64,000 nucleotides of DNA, from NCBI RefSeq assembly GCF_000788395.1, contig NZ_CP009889.1, positions 496,001 through 560,000 on the forward strand. Direction: 5' to 3'. The position numbers and the translations under genes were made by a program. The notes under the pieces are model-generated. The model worked only from the letters and a program-made list of their open reading frames with translations. It was not told the DNA's origin and made no database searches. The stretch comes from Pseudoalteromonas piratica (GTDB lineage Bacteria > Pseudomonadota > Gammaproteobacteria > Enterobacterales > Alteromonadaceae). Within the stretch, counting starts at the first letter, position 1, and each line of letters starts with the position of its first letter. Shown in pieces: positions 18,686-28,649 of this stretch.

Positions 18686-19690
18686 ATGCTGCGTTTTGTT
18701 TGCTTATTTTTGATTGTCACTTCATCTTTTACTTGGAGTGCGCAAACAGATGATAGATTAAAAGAGGCGAAAGATTATTTAACGGTTAAACCCTCAGAAA
18801 GCTTACATATTCTTCAAGAAATTGCCGCAACATCAGAACTCAACGATAAGCAACAAATCGAGTGGTATATTTTAAATATGCGCGCGTCGTTACCGCTTGG
18901 TAAGTTAGATAACTTAATTCAATCCGTAAATAGTGTGTTTAAATACCGCAGCCATCCTTATTTTGCCGAAAATATAACGTCGATTACCAGTGCTTTGGGA
19001 ATTTGGTTAAGGCGAAATCGTTACCTTATCGATGCAGAACTTAGTTTTAAATGCTCTTATCAAAGCGCCAGCAATGATCGCCTGCGCGTGATTTTAAATA
19101 ACAGTTTAGCTTTGTTAGCCCGAGAGGTGGGAGACCTTGAACGTGCAAAATCGTTATTTGAGTATTCAGCCAAAATGGCAAAAGCAGATAAAAATTTAAA
19201 TATGATGGGTATGATAAGTTTTAATCAAGGTCTTATTGCGTTTGATGCCGGGCAGGTTGCTAAAGCAGAAACTTATTTTCGTAAGGCTCTTGAGTATTAT
19301 CAGGCAATTAACAAAGGTGCTGGTAAAGTTAGGGTTGGCACCTATTTGCTGTTTGCTTTTGTGGTGCAAAAAGAGCTGACAAACTATCAACGATTATATT
19401 TGCCCACATATCAACAAAGCCAAGCTTTTCCAAATGAAGCGACTAAAGCCTTATTAGCTTGGGTTAACGCCGGCTACATGCATCAAACGGGCAAATTGAT
19501 AAACAGCCAAATGCGTGATGAGCTACTTAAACACTTCACTAAAATTAGTGACTATCACGAACAGCTGCTTGTTATAGAACACCTTGCCAAACCACTGGGT
19601 ATCGCATTAACCGTTAGTGAAAGAAAACCACAGCATGATCGCTTTCAAGCCGAGTGGTTTGAGCTCGTAGAAAAATGTCATTTTACTTAG
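18686..19690 (+). CDS. Secreted tetratricopeptide-like repeat protein
   Basis: The 334-residue protein has a signal peptide (MLRFVCLFLIVTSSFTWSA) and then helical repeats of TPR type. The clearest are at residues about 145-225 (NSLALLAREVGDLERAKSLFEYSAKMA; GLIAFDAGQVAKAETYFRKALEYYQ). No enzymatic domain follows; related marine proteins often continue into a membrane segment and a GGDEF or kinase domain, which this one lacks. It is probably a periplasmic protein-interaction module. GGAAGC precedes the ATG. Confidence 0.7.
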   Translation: MLRFVCLFLIVTSSFTWSAQTDDRLKEAKDYLTVKPSESLHILQEIAATSELNDKQQIEWYILNMRASLPLGKLDNLIQSVNSVFKYRSHPYFAENITSITSALGIWLRRNRYLIDAELSFKCSYQSASNDRLRVILNNSLALLAREVGDLERAKSLFEYSAKMAKADKNLNMMGMISFNQGLIAFDAGQVAKAETYFRKALEYYQAINKGAGKVRVGTYLLFAFVVQKELTNYQRLYLPTYQQSQAFPNEATKALLAWVNAGYMHQTGKLINSQMRDELLKHFTKISDYHEQLLVIEHLAKPLGIALTVSERKPQHDRFQAEWFELVEKCHFT

Positions 19691-19874
19691 TTTTTAATAA
19701 AACCAGTATGGCGTTTAAACTGCTGAGAAATTGAGTAAATAGTGAGTGTAAAACAACCTTTTTAGAATTTTTGGCTCTTTTATACTCTCAACAAATAAAT
19801 TACGAAAAATTGCGTTTAATCGCTACAGTTTGACTATATTCAAAGGAGTACAATAATAACGAGTTGCGATACGA

Positions 19875-21995
19875 ATGCGCCATCTTTCTATACAAACTAA
19901 ATTAATCACATTTATTTCAACCACACTGGCTTTGCTGGTCATCACACTAGTTGCAAGCAGTTGGGTGCAATTGAATAGCAATAATCACACTCAAAGTAAT
20001 CGCGTTCAATCTGTTTTGCTCAGTGAGATTAACGAAAAGCTTATGAGTAAAACCCAGTATTATGCGACTGAAATCGCAAGCTATATAAATACTGAGTATA
20101 AAATCCCACTCACGCTGTCTGGGGGATTGGCAAATACCGCAATGACAAGCCCGTTATCTCGAGAAGGTGTTTATCAATTAAGTTTGGGAGCACTGGCAAG
20201 TAATCCAGATATTTCTTCAATATACGCACAATTCGAAGCAAATGGTTATGACCAAAAAGACAGTGAATTTCGCTCTGGGTATACCCATTCAGTACCAGAT
20301 GCGGGCACGCTTGAAATTTATATTACACGAGAAAGTGATGGTCGCTTAGTACAGCATCAAGTTGAAGATGCTGCTGAAAAATATTTAAGTGAAAAAAATG
20401 AATTTGGATTTCGCGAAAGCGAATGGTATTTGTGTGCCAAAGACACAAAGCGGCCATGTATTATGGAACCGTATTTGTATGAGATTGAACCCGGCCAATC
20501 AGAATTGATGACCTCGTTAACGGTGCCAATTATCAGTAATAATCAATTTATTGGTATTGTCGGTGCAGATATCAATTTACCAAAGTTTCAATCACTTACT
20601 GAAAGCATTTCAAATGGCCTGTATAACGGGCAAGCCAAAGTCACAATTTTAAGTAATATCGGTTTAGTCGTTGGCTCTAGCCACTATAAAAAAATAGCTC
20701 GCCCGCTTAGCGAATCGCTCACCAATGGCGATGCAAATAATATAATGAGCATCCGAAAGCGACAAGAACAGATTGAAGTTGGTGATAATTTGGTTTTTGC
20801 TATGCCAATTAATATTAGTGCTGCTAATACGACATGGAGTCTTATCGTGGAGTTGCCGAAAAGTGTCGCATTAGCCAATGCGTTTGAACTTGCACAAGAA
20901 CAAGCCGATGCCTCTGCGAGTGTTGGTCGTTCAATGATATTTATTGGTGTATTGGTATCAATTATAGCGATTGCGGTATCAATTATGATTCTTCGCACCA
21001 TTGTTAGGCCGATTACTGAAATTAAACAACGCATTGAAAACCTTGCAAGCAGTGAAGGTGATCTCACTGTGAGTCTTGATGTAACGCAACATGAAGAACT
21101 AATTTTATTGGCTGCGGGATTTAATCAATTTACTGAAAAGTTACGCAATATGATTGATGGTCTAAAAGATCTTGCGAACGATGCATTTAGTCAATCTTCC
21201 AATACCTCTCAGGCAGCGCAAGACATCAAGGCCAAGGTAAATATGCAACATATGGAAATTGATAGTGTTGTGACCGCCATTAATGAACTCAGTGCGACTG
21301 CGAGCGAAGTGGCGCGCTCTTCTGAAAGCGCAGCGACCACAACAAATGAGACTAATTTAAAAGTAAAAGAAAGTGAACGGGGTATTGTGGCTGCGTCACA
21401 GTCAGTTGAAACGATGACAGATCATGTAAATAGCGCCAAAGAATCAATCGGTGCTGTTTCAGAGCGCAGTAATGATATTACGCACATTCTAGATGTCATT
21501 CGTTCCATTGCGGAACAAACAAATTTACTAGCGCTTAATGCGGCAATTGAAGCGGCTCGTGCCGGTGAGCAAGGGCGCGGTTTTGCTGTAGTTGCAGATG
21601 AAGTTCGTTCACTTGCATCAAAAACACAAGACTCGACCAATGAAATAAGTCAATTAATTGATAACCTGAAAAATGAAGTTGGCAAATCGGAATCGATTAT
21701 TGATAAATCAGTTTCTCAAGCGAGTGAAGCCATGGAACATTGTGCTACCGCCGCATCGCAAATGGGTGAGATGGTGAATGAACTTGCTTTGATTTCAAAT
21801 GAAGTAACGCAAATCGCCACCGCAGCTGAAGAGCAAAGTGCGGTGACTGAAGATTTAAGTGCTAATATGACAGGTATTTCCGATGCTGCTGCAGAGCTTT
21901 CAGCACTTGCTGATACCGTAGAGCAAGCCGCGCAGCAACTTACCTATTTAGTTGAGCAAAAACATAAACAATTAGGCCAGCTTAAAACGCAATAA
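19875..21995 (+). CDS. Methyl-accepting chemotaxis protein, Cache-type sensor
   Basis: The 706-residue chemoreceptor has TM1 (about residues 11-31), a large periplasmic double-Cache sensor (about 40-340), TM2 (about 353-374), a HAMP domain ([18 protein letters not shown]) and a long signalling coiled coil. The conserved hairpin tip [20 protein letters not shown] lies at about residues 545-565 and binds CheA/CheW. The C terminus lacks an NWETF-type CheR pentapeptide. The only ATG is 26 bases after the nearest good Shine-Dalgarno (AAAGGAGT), and upstream in-frame stops exclude a longer form. The ligand is unknown. Confidence 0.92.
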   Translation: MRHLSIQTKLITFISTTLALLVITLVASSWVQLNSNNHTQSNRVQSVLLSEINEKLMSKTQYYATEIASYINTEYKIPLTLSGGLANTAMTSPLSREGVYQLSLGALASNPDISSIYAQFEANGYDQKDSEFRSGYTHSVPDAGTLEIYITRESDGRLVQHQVEDAAEKYLSEKNEFGFRESEWYLCAKDTKRPCIMEPYLYEIEPGQSELMTSLTVPIISNNQFIGIVGADINLPKFQSLTESISNGLYNGQAKVTILSNIGLVVGSSHYKKIARPLSESLTNGDANNIMSIRKRQEQIEVGDNLVFAMPINISAANTTWSLIVELPKSVALANAFELAQEQADASASVGRSMIFIGVLVSIIAIAVSIMILRTIVRPITEIKQRIENLASSEGDLTVSLDVTQHEELILLAAGFNQFTEKLRNMIDGLKDLANDAFSQSSNTSQAAQDIKAKVNMQHMEIDSVVTAINELSATASEVARSSESAATTTNETNLKVKESERGIVAASQSVETMTDHVNSAKESIGAVSERSNDITHILDVIRSIAEQTNLLALNAAIEAARAGEQGRGFAVVADEVRSLASKTQDSTNEISQLIDNLKNEVGKSESIIDKSVSQASEAMEHCATAASQMGEMVNELALISNEVTQIATAAEEQSAVTEDLSANMTGISDAAAELSALADTVEQAAQQLTYLVEQKHKQLGQLKTQ

Positions 21996-22199
21996 ACATC
22001 TTCTAAATAGCTTCAACATCGAGTTGGCAATTCGCCCTGACTTGAAGCTATTTAAAATCGACATCCATTTAATATCAAGTTTGGGCCTTTATCCATTTAT
22101 TTTGCCAAACATCACCGCATATAGCCGTTAAGCACAAAAGTCATTTTAATTTATTTGTCCTGCATAAACTAAAGCCATCAACACAACAGGACAGTAACA

Positions 22200-22376
22200 A
22201 TGACAATCACAGAAAACAGCTTATTTGACTTTGAAGTTTCCCATTTAGTGGAAGGTGGTATCGCTTTATTCGCACTAGGTGTGACTTTAGGCACTTTAAT
22301 CGGCGCTGGCATGACAAGCGCGGTTGTGATTGGCAGTGTGGCTGCATTAGCAACTTACTTAGTGCGTCACAAATAA
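22200..22376 (+). CDS. Small membrane protein (58 residues)
   Basis: A short ORF (MTITENSLFDFEVSHLVEGG...) carries one or two glycine- and alanine-rich hydrophobic segments covering about residues 20-53 and ends LVRHK. AGGACAG sits about seven bases before the ATG, and a strong terminator 30 bases past the stop gives it a complete transcription unit. The function is not recognised; glycine-rich hydrophobic peptides of this size are often small membrane-stress or toxin-like proteins. Confidence 0.6.
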   Translation: MTITENSLFDFEVSHLVEGGIALFALGVTLGTLIGAGMTSAVVIGSVAALATYLVRHK

Positions 22377-22407
22377 ATCGTTAGAACAACTTAATATCCC
22401 AACCATT

Positions 22408-22442
22408 AAAAACACTTGCCTTCAACCAGCAAGTGTTTTTTT
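22408..22442. terminator. Bidirectional rho-independent terminator
   Basis: The 12-bp stem AAAAACACTTGC / GCAAGTGTTTTT with a 9-base loop is followed by TT. It closes the 58-residue gene and overlaps the stop codon of the convergent ROK gene. Confidence 0.9.
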
Positions 22443-23634
22443 ATGCGTCTAAAGCATAAATTAAGGATTGTAACTGAGTAGGTTGAAGCGTGTTAGGACA
22501 ATACAGAATGTGATGATTTTCGTAACCTAATGCAGCATACAGAGGCAAAGTCGCAATGCCCTTTTGCGTGATTTGGCTCACGTCTGGGGTTTTAATTAAA
22601 CGAATTACTTGGCGCTCTCCAAATTGCGCAATACTTGGAATGTATGGCCTAAGTTGCTTGATGAGCGTTTCAAGTAACCATTCATTGATATCGCCCCCTA
22701 AAATGATTGTTTGACTGTTAAACATCGATTCTATGGTATGAATCGCAATGCGCATCGGCTCTTCAGCTTTATTTACCCAGATTGGTAGTTGTTTATTGTT
22801 TTCGTTGAGTGATGCCAGAAAATCATCATGTTTTTGAGTGGTTAAATTAAGTGCGCTTTTCAGTGAATTAAGGGATGCGAAGTCATTTAGGCGACCCAAT
22901 TCGCCAGTTTCATTATCGGTTTCGGGTGTGACAAAAATATCACCCAATGCGCCAGTTAAGCCATTTTGGCCCAGTAAAATGTTGCGATTATAAACAACAG
23001 AAGATTCAATGCGATTACCAATGTGTACATAAACAAAACTATGTAACGTTTGCGCTTCACCAAATAGCATTTGATAGGCAGCGCAAGCGGAAGCTGTACT
23101 TTCGAGTGCTACCGGTAGGTTTAAGCTTTTGGCTAATTCGATTTGTGTTTCTTTTGCTGCCTTATGCCCGTCTAAAGCAAAATTGTTGCTATCTTGAACT
23201 GCCAGTCCAACACCCAAAATTTTGTTGCTATCGATATTATCAATATTGATAAGGGTATTTACCAGATAAGTGGCTTTTGACACTAATTCGCTGTTTTCGA
23301 ATAAGGTTGTGAGGCTATTAATACAATCGCCATTCAGTTTAAAAATACCGACAAACAGTTCATTTCCCATAATCCGTATGGCAATTGAAAAGGCGGCTTT
23401 TTCATTGAAGCAAAGCATTTTTGAAGGCTTACCTGCCCCCTCAGCTTTTTTAATACCCACTTCCGAAACTAAATCGTGCTCCAATAAGGTTTCAACCATG
23501 TTAGTGATGGTTTGTTTCGTTAAGTTGGTATTTCGGGCGATTTCTACACGGGATATTGGGCCTAAAGCAACGATCTGAGAGAGTGCCAATCTTAAATTGA
23601 GCGCTTTATTTTGCTTTGCGTTTGATCCTTTCAA
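22441..23634 (-). CDS. ROK-family transcriptional repressor (NagC/Mlc-like)
   Basis: The 397-residue protein has an N-terminal winged helix (ISRVEIARNTNLTKQTITNMVETLLEHDLV) followed by a ROK sugar-sensing domain (about residues 80-390; ILGVGLAVQD, LESTASACAAY, FVYVHIGNRIESSVV, GALGDIFV, IILGGDI). The usual zinc motif CxCGxxGC is missing: that position reads ETGELGRLND. ROK repressors release DNA on binding their sugar or sugar phosphate. It diverges from the ABC transporter operon, and matching operator-like sites before that operon and the TonB gene suggest it controls the whole locus. Confidence 0.87.
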   Translation of the reverse strand: MKGSNAKQNKALNLRLALSQIVALGPISRVEIARNTNLTKQTITNMVETLLEHDLVSEVGIKKAEGAGKPSKMLCFNEKAAFSIAIRIMGNELFVGIFKLNGDCINSLTTLFENSELVSKATYLVNTLINIDNIDSNKILGVGLAVQDSNNFALDGHKAAKETQIELAKSLNLPVALESTASACAAYQMLFGEAQTLHSFVYVHIGNRIESSVVYNRNILLGQNGLTGALGDIFVTPETDNETGELGRLNDFASLNSLKSALNLTTQKHDDFLASLNENNKQLPIWVNKAEEPMRIAIHTIESMFNSQTIILGGDINEWLLETLIKQLRPYIPSIAQFGERQVIRLIKTPDVSQITQKGIATLPLYAALGYENHHILYCPNTLQPTQLQSLIYALDA

Positions 23635-23734
23635 CTGTAATGACCTGCTTTTATCCCAAAATTCAGAAGTTTAATTGATGATATATTGAGTAATGATGGA
23701 TGTGCAATTAATAAGTGCTAATTTGCTTAGAATT

Positions 23735-23759
23735 AATTAGTCAAAACATTTGACATAAT
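23735..23759. promoter_or_regulatory. Operator-like palindrome and promoter of the ABC operon
   Basis: The motif contains GTCAAA-ACA-TTTGAC, a perfect 6-bp inverted repeat (23740-23754), within AATTAGTCAAAACATTTGAC. Its right arm overlaps a TTGACA hexamer (23750-23755) that could be the -35 element of a promoter reading into the ABC operon, with an AT-rich -10 region near 23773-23781. A related motif occurs twice before the TonB receptor (28457-28504). Binding by the ROK repressor is inferred. Confidence 0.6.
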
Positions 23760-23843
23760 GATTCGTATGCATAAATATAACACAATCCATTGTATAAAAA
23801 GAATTCAAAAATGAAAGAGCAAGGACAGCAAAAAAGGCAATGT

Positions 23844-24905
23844 ATGCGCCGTTTTAAGAAGATTATCACTTTAACAACGGGAATATATTGTTCTTTAATG
23901 GCTACTTGGAGTGCTGCTGAACAAGAAATCGATTGGCAACAAGCGAAACAAGCGTCATCAATTTCAATGACTAATCAGCAAGTTGAATTAATTAAACAAA
24001 AGAAATTAACGGCAGCAATGGCATGGCATGGCGCAAGTCCATGGATAAGTGCAGTATCTCGAGGTGCATCAGACACCTTTGAAATGTTAGGCATAAACGT
24101 AGTTGCTAGCACTGATGCGCAATTTGACCCTGCAAAACAAGTCGCTGACCTAGAAAATATTACAGCGCTCAAGCCAAATATCCTTTTGTCGCTGAGTGTT
24201 GATGGGATAAGTACCAAGCAAAGTTATCAAAAAGCACTCCAGAGTGGTTCTCAACTGATGTTGCTCAGTAATCCTATTCCGGGGTTTGTTCATGGCAAAG
24301 ATTATGTGGGCATTGTGACTGATGACATGTTTGGTATGGGGAAAGAAGCTGCCATTAGCATTCGAAAAGCGTTTGGCGAAAACGCCAAAATAGGCATGAT
24401 CTTTCACGATGCACAGTATTTTATCACCAATAATCGCGATGATGCATTTCGCAAAGAAATAGCGAAATCGAAAGGCCTGGATATTGTGATTGAAAAAGGC
24501 TTTGTAAAAGAGCACGAAACCAGTGCGATAGCTGCCGCTATGATATTACAACACCCAGAGCTCGATGTGATTTATGTATCATGGGATGCTGCGGCAGAAG
24601 GGGTTATTGAAGCGCTGCGCTCATTTGGTAACCGTTATATTAAAGTCGTCACGCATGATCTTGGCGTGAATAACCTGCTTGATATGGCGATGCATGGAAA
24701 CATGCTTGCGACCATTTCTGATAGACCCTATGTGATTGGGGCAACAATGGCAAAGTTGGGTGCATTAGCCACATTGGGCGAATCGGCTCCCCATTTTACA
24801 CTGGTGCCTTATGATGCCGTAACGCACGAGAATATCGCTGAAATTTGGCAACATGCGTTTAAAGCGCCATTACCAAAAATGCTTGACCTTGCACTAAAAC
24901 AATAA
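23844..24905 (+). CDS. Sugar ABC transporter, periplasmic binding protein (RbsB-like)
   Basis: The 353-residue product has a signal peptide (MRRFKKIITLTTGIYCSLMATWSAAEQ) and a Peripla_BP_4/RbsB-type domain. It binds a sugar in the periplasm for the permease and ATPase that follow. Motifs are typical: FDPAKQVADLENITALKPNILL, DDAFRKEIAKSKGLDIV and HPELDVIYVSWDAAAEGVIEAL. The frame also has an ATG at 23811; I prefer 23844 because AAAAAGG lies six bases upstream and it begins the signal peptide, but either could be used. The permease starts nine bases after the stop codon. Confidence 0.85.
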   Translation: MRRFKKIITLTTGIYCSLMATWSAAEQEIDWQQAKQASSISMTNQQVELIKQKKLTAAMAWHGASPWISAVSRGASDTFEMLGINVVASTDAQFDPAKQVADLENITALKPNILLSLSVDGISTKQSYQKALQSGSQLMLLSNPIPGFVHGKDYVGIVTDDMFGMGKEAAISIRKAFGENAKIGMIFHDAQYFITNNRDDAFRKEIAKSKGLDIVIEKGFVKEHETSAIAAAMILQHPELDVIYVSWDAAAEGVIEALRSFGNRYIKVVTHDLGVNNLLDMAMHGNMLATISDRPYVIGATMAKLGALATLGESAPHFTLVPYDAVTHENIAEIWQHAFKAPLPKMLDLALKQ

Positions 24906-24914
24906 GGAAGAAAA

Positions 24915-25907
24915 ATGAGTGCCAGTGACTTAACACTAATTGAAAGAAAATCGCGAGTGATGGAATTTGTAAGTAAATACGCATTTAAACGTGAGTTATT
25001 TATTTATTACATTTTTTTAGCTGTACTGCTGTTGTTTGCTGTAGTGCTTCACGATACCGCCTTTTTTAGCTTAACCAATTTTATGAACATCATTCGTCAA
25101 ACTGCGCCAATAACGGTGATGGCGGTAGGATTGACCTTCGCCTTAGCAGTGGGCCATATTGATTTGTCCATAGGCGCTGTTGTTGCGCTGTCAGCCTTGG
25201 TTGGTGCGGTTTTGTTGCAATATACAGGTATTGGATTGGCTGTGTTAGGCGCGCTTTCGGTCGGTTTAGTTGTTGGTTTAGTTAATGGCTATTTAATCGA
25301 ACGACTACAGGTGTCTTCTCTGTTAATCACACTGGGCACAATGGGCGTAATTACCGGACTTGCTCGTCAATTTACCAATCTTGAGTCGGTGCCAATTATT
25401 AATGGTGATTTCACCGGTTTTTTTGGCGCCGGTGAGTTCTTTGGTATTCCTTCATTACTTATATGGACCCTAGTAATTGCAGGCTTTGGTTATGTGGCAC
25501 TCACTAAATTGGCATTTGGGCGTCACTTATTGGCCGTAGGCGGGAGCCCAAAAGCAGCACTTGCAATGGGTATAAAAGTAACGCGTATTCGAGTGTATGC
25601 CTTGGTGATTTCTTCAATGGCTGCAGCCTTGGCAGGTCTATTGTATGCAGGTCGCTTACACGGTGCTCGTTATACACTCGGTGAGGCAGACTTACTCACA
25701 GTAATTGCAGCAGTTGCAATTGGTGGCACAAGTTTATTCGGTGGACGTGCATGCATTATTGGTGCAGTACTTGGTTCATGGTTAATGGGGCTGATCAATA
25801 ACGGGCTTATTCTGTCAGGCTTTTCAACTAATGAACAAATGATTGCCAGAGGGCTGATTTTGATTGTTGCAGTCGCAATCGGTGTTAAGGAGATTAAAAA
25901 TGGTTAG
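24915..25907 (+). CDS. Sugar ABC transporter permease (RbsC/CUT2 family)
   Basis: The 330-residue protein has about nine or ten membrane segments and the conserved RbsC-type features: [26 protein letters not shown] near the N terminus and [16 protein letters not shown] in the coupling region. It should form a homodimeric inner-membrane channel. It lies in an operon with the binding protein (9-base gap) and the ATPase, which overlaps its end by 8 bases. AAGGAAG precedes the ATG. Confidence 0.9.
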   Translation: MSASDLTLIERKSRVMEFVSKYAFKRELFIYYIFLAVLLLFAVVLHDTAFFSLTNFMNIIRQTAPITVMAVGLTFALAVGHIDLSIGAVVALSALVGAVLLQYTGIGLAVLGALSVGLVVGLVNGYLIERLQVSSLLITLGTMGVITGLARQFTNLESVPIINGDFTGFFGAGEFFGIPSLLIWTLVIAGFGYVALTKLAFGRHLLAVGGSPKAALAMGIKVTRIRVYALVISSMAAALAGLLYAGRLHGARYTLGEADLLTVIAAVAIGGTSLFGGRACIIGAVLGSWLMGLINNGLILSGFSTNEQMIARGLILIVAVAIGVKEIKNG

Positions 25908-26694
25908 AACCGCATTAGATCAAGTTGCTTTGGAACTGAAAGGTATTCAAAAAAGCTTTGGCGCCGTGACAGCACTAAAAAACGTGAGTTTTAAAATCAA
26001 TAAAGGCGAAGTTGTTGGTTTGTTAGGAGATAATGGCGCGGGTAAATCAACGTTAGTACGCTGTATTTCGGGGATTCATGCACCAGACAAAGGCGAAATT
26101 CGTGTAAATGATAAACAAGTACAAATTACCAACCCCGAACAAGCAAGGGATGCGGGTATCGAAACAGTTTTCCAAGATCTTGCAATGGTACCGGAGTTCA
26201 ATATTGCGGATAATCTGTTTCTAAATCGTGAAATAAAGCACAAAAACCCTATTTTACGTGCCTTAGGCTGGCTAGATAAAAAAGCCATGGAAAAGCGTGC
26301 CAAAAAAGCCATTAATCGTTTAAACAGTCGGATCCCAAGTTTTCAAGCACAAATCCAATCTCTTTCAGGTGGCCAACGCCAAGCGGTTGCGATTGCACGC
26401 GCGGTTAACTGGGGGGCTGATATTGTGATTATGGATGAACCCACAGCAGCACTTGGTGTTGAACAAAGTGCGCAAGTAAACGAGCTCATCAACGTGATCA
26501 GTTCACAAGGCGTCGCAGTACTGTTGATCAGCCACAATATGCAACATGTGATTGATACGTGTGACAGAGCAGTGGTGCTCTATCAAGGTGAATCAGTTGC
26601 TGATGTGTCGGTATCCGATGTCTCTAAAGAAGATTTGGTGGCGCTTATCACCGGTGCTAAAACTGCGCTGCAAGTGAGCGCCAGTGCGGCATAG
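25900..26694 (+). CDS. Sugar ABC transporter ATPase, single-domain CUT2 type
   Basis: The 264-residue protein has one ABC ATPase domain: Walker [10 protein letters not shown] (about residues 43-51), signature [15 protein letters not shown], Walker [12 protein letters not shown] and a switch histidine in LLISHNM. CUT2 ATPases such as RbsA are normally about 500 residues with two fused domains; this one is half that length, like the FrcA fructose transporter ATPase, so it probably acts as a homodimer. The start at 25900 follows AAGGAG and overlaps the permease end by 8 bases, implying translational coupling. Confidence 0.9.
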   Translation: MVRTALDQVALELKGIQKSFGAVTALKNVSFKINKGEVVGLLGDNGAGKSTLVRCISGIHAPDKGEIRVNDKQVQITNPEQARDAGIETVFQDLAMVPEFNIADNLFLNREIKHKNPILRALGWLDKKAMEKRAKKAINRLNSRIPSFQAQIQSLSGGQRQAVAIARAVNWGADIVIMDEPTAALGVEQSAQVNELINVISSQGVAVLLISHNMQHVIDTCDRAVVLYQGESVADVSVSDVSKEDLVALITGAKTALQVSASAA

Positions 26695-26770
26695 CTAAAC
26701 TCTAAAACTTAGTGTGGCAAAACTCTTAATTGCATTGTGTCACACCTCTACGTTTAACAACTTTAATTTA

Positions 26771-26801
26771 CATTTATGCAAAAGCATAAATGCGGTTTTT
26801 T
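26771..26801 (+). terminator. Intergenic terminator or attenuator before the GH3 gene
   Basis: The stem CATTTATGC / GCATAAATG with the loop AAAA is followed by CGG and six Ts. It lies between the ATPase gene and the GH3 gene, and the GH3 ribosome binding site starts 12 bases later. It may partly end the ABC transcript. Confidence 0.65.
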
Positions 26802-26823
26802 GCGGCCTAAATTTGGAGAAATT

Positions 26824-28425
26824 ATGGCAACTCATACGAAAGTGGCACAGCTCATCAGTACGATGACATTAGCAGAGAAAGTAGGGCAGTTATTTGTTCT
26901 GGCGTTTGCAGGACAAGATATCGATTACGCAAAGAAATTGGTGAAAGACTATCATGTCGGTGGCTTTTATATCACCGATGACAACGCTGCCACACCAATG
27001 GGGGCAAAAAAGCTAGCCAATGAGTTACAGCATCAAGCCCAATTACGCGCCTGCGATGCGCCGCTATTATTGTGTGTTGATCAAGAAGGCTCGTGGGGAA
27101 TATTGGCCCGTCATACCGACTTGGGACCGGGTAATTTAGCCTTGGGTAAAGCGGATAATGACAGCTTAACTGAGCAAATGTATCAAGTGTATGCACAGCA
27201 AATGCACTCGCTTGGCTACAACACTTTGCTATCACCTTGTTCAGACGTTAATGCAAACCCAAATAATCCAATTATTGGTCTCAGAGCATTTGGTGAAAAG
27301 CCTGTGCATGTTGCAAAGCATGTCGCAGCGGCGGTTCGTGGTGCAATACGTGGGGGGAATTTGGCAACAGCAAAGCATTTTCCAGGTCATGGAGACACCC
27401 ACAATGATTCACATCAATGCTTGCCGAGCGTTGATAAGTCTTTGCAAGAACTGAAAGAGAGCGACTTGGTGCCTTTTCAAGCTGCAATTGATGCAGGCGT
27501 GTCCATGATCATGACTAGCCATATTATGTATCCGCAATTGGATGACACCTATCCAGCAACGTTATCTACAAAAATTTTAACCGACTTATTGCAACAGCAA
27601 ATGGGTTTTAACGGTTTGATTATCACCGACAGTATGAATATGTGGGCAATGCGGAAAAATTATCAACCCGCAGAGGCTGCAGTACTCGCACTTAAAGCTG
27701 GGGCACATCTGGTCATGTTAAGCGAAGAGCATTATGAAAATAGTGCGACCGATTATAAAGCGATTCAAAAATTAACGATTAATGGGGTGATTGATAGAGT
27801 TAAAAGCGGGGCGCTTGATGAGTCAGTGATTGATGCCAGATTAAGTCATGTGCTGAATTACAAATATAGCCAAATGAATACCTTACCAACGTCAGAACAG
27901 TTAGATCACAATCAGATAGCAGAGATTATTGCAGATGCAGTAGCTGGCAGTGTTATTACTCTAAGAAATAAAAAAGGATATTGGCCGCTGATGGAACGTG
28001 AATTCACCCTGACATTTGCGGCTGACCCTAGGAAATATGAAAGCCTTGTGAACAGTCGCGGTATTGGCCCAAATGATCCTCGCTCTGCAAAAGACACCAT
28101 ACTCACTGAGTTATCAGAACGAACAAATAGGTTTGAATTATTGTCGTTTGAGCGGTTAAACACCTTACTAAATTCACAAGAGAACCACACTTTGACCAAG
28201 CCGTTAGTGATTGTTACTGAAGATTACCCGCTACCTGGAGAAAGCTTTGATGTGGCCGACCAACAACAGTTAGTAAAGCGTGCGCTCGAAAAGTATGGTG
28301 ATCAAGTTATTGTCGTTGCAATGCGTTCAGATTATGAGTTAGAGCACTATGACGCATTAGCAACCTATGTTTGTTGTTATTCCAGCCGGGTTTGTGCTGC
28401 TAAGCATCTCGCAAGCCTCTTATAA
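26824..28425 (+). CDS. Cytoplasmic GH3 beta-N-acetylglucosaminidase
   Basis: The 533-residue protein is a family 3 glycoside hydrolase of the NagZ/N-acetylhexosaminidase branch. The signature KHFPGHGDTHNDSH (residues 184-197) contains the Asp195-His197 dyad used as general acid by this branch, and the nucleophile is Asp269 in LIITDSMNMW. A C-terminal domain (about 350-533) follows the TIM barrel, as in two-domain bacterial members. No signal peptide is present, so it acts on sugars already imported, probably chito-oligosaccharides or muropeptide sugars. GGAGAAATT supports the start at 26824. Confidence 0.88.
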   Translation: MATHTKVAQLISTMTLAEKVGQLFVLAFAGQDIDYAKKLVKDYHVGGFYITDDNAATPMGAKKLANELQHQAQLRACDAPLLLCVDQEGSWGILARHTDLGPGNLALGKADNDSLTEQMYQVYAQQMHSLGYNTLLSPCSDVNANPNNPIIGLRAFGEKPVHVAKHVAAAVRGAIRGGNLATAKHFPGHGDTHNDSHQCLPSVDKSLQELKESDLVPFQAAIDAGVSMIMTSHIMYPQLDDTYPATLSTKILTDLLQQQMGFNGLIITDSMNMWAMRKNYQPAEAAVLALKAGAHLVMLSEEHYENSATDYKAIQKLTINGVIDRVKSGALDESVIDARLSHVLNYKYSQMNTLPTSEQLDHNQIAEIIADAVAGSVITLRNKKGYWPLMEREFTLTFAADPRKYESLVNSRGIGPNDPRSAKDTILTELSERTNRFELLSFERLNTLLNSQENHTLTKPLVIVTEDYPLPGESFDVADQQQLVKRALEKYGDQVIVVAMRSDYELEHYDALATYVCCYSSRVCAAKHLASLL

Positions 28426-28451
28426 AAATTTACGAAAAAAATCATAATTGC

Positions 28452-28504
28452 TTGACAATTAGTCAAAACAATTGAATAAATAATTAATCAAAACGTTTTA
28501 CTTA
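28452..28504. promoter_or_regulatory. Tandem operator-like motifs before the TonB receptor gene
   Basis: Two copies of the ABC-operon motif stand in tandem: AATTAGTCAAAACAATTGAA (28457-28476) and TTAATCAAAACGTTTTACTT (from 28484). The first follows a TTGACA -35-like hexamer (28452-28457), and a plausible -10 (AATAAA, 28475-28480) lies 17 bases on, so a protein bound here would cover the promoter. The first copy shares the 14-mer AATTAGTCAAAACA with the site at 23735. Confidence 0.6.
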
Positions 28505-28649
28505 AAATGTGGGTGTTTGCTGACGTCTGGGGGAGAGCGGTGCTTTGGCGGTGTGGGTTCTTTAAATCACATTGAATGATTTGGGTAACATGCAAGCAAA
28601 TCAAACACATAACAATAACATGCTTATAGATAATAATAAGGATAACAAG

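Noticed and set aside
23790..23843. Start of the binding protein at an upstream TTG or at ATG 23811
   Set aside because: TTG at 23790 has no support; ATG 23811 is possible but has a weaker ribosome site than 23844 and would lengthen the signal peptide.
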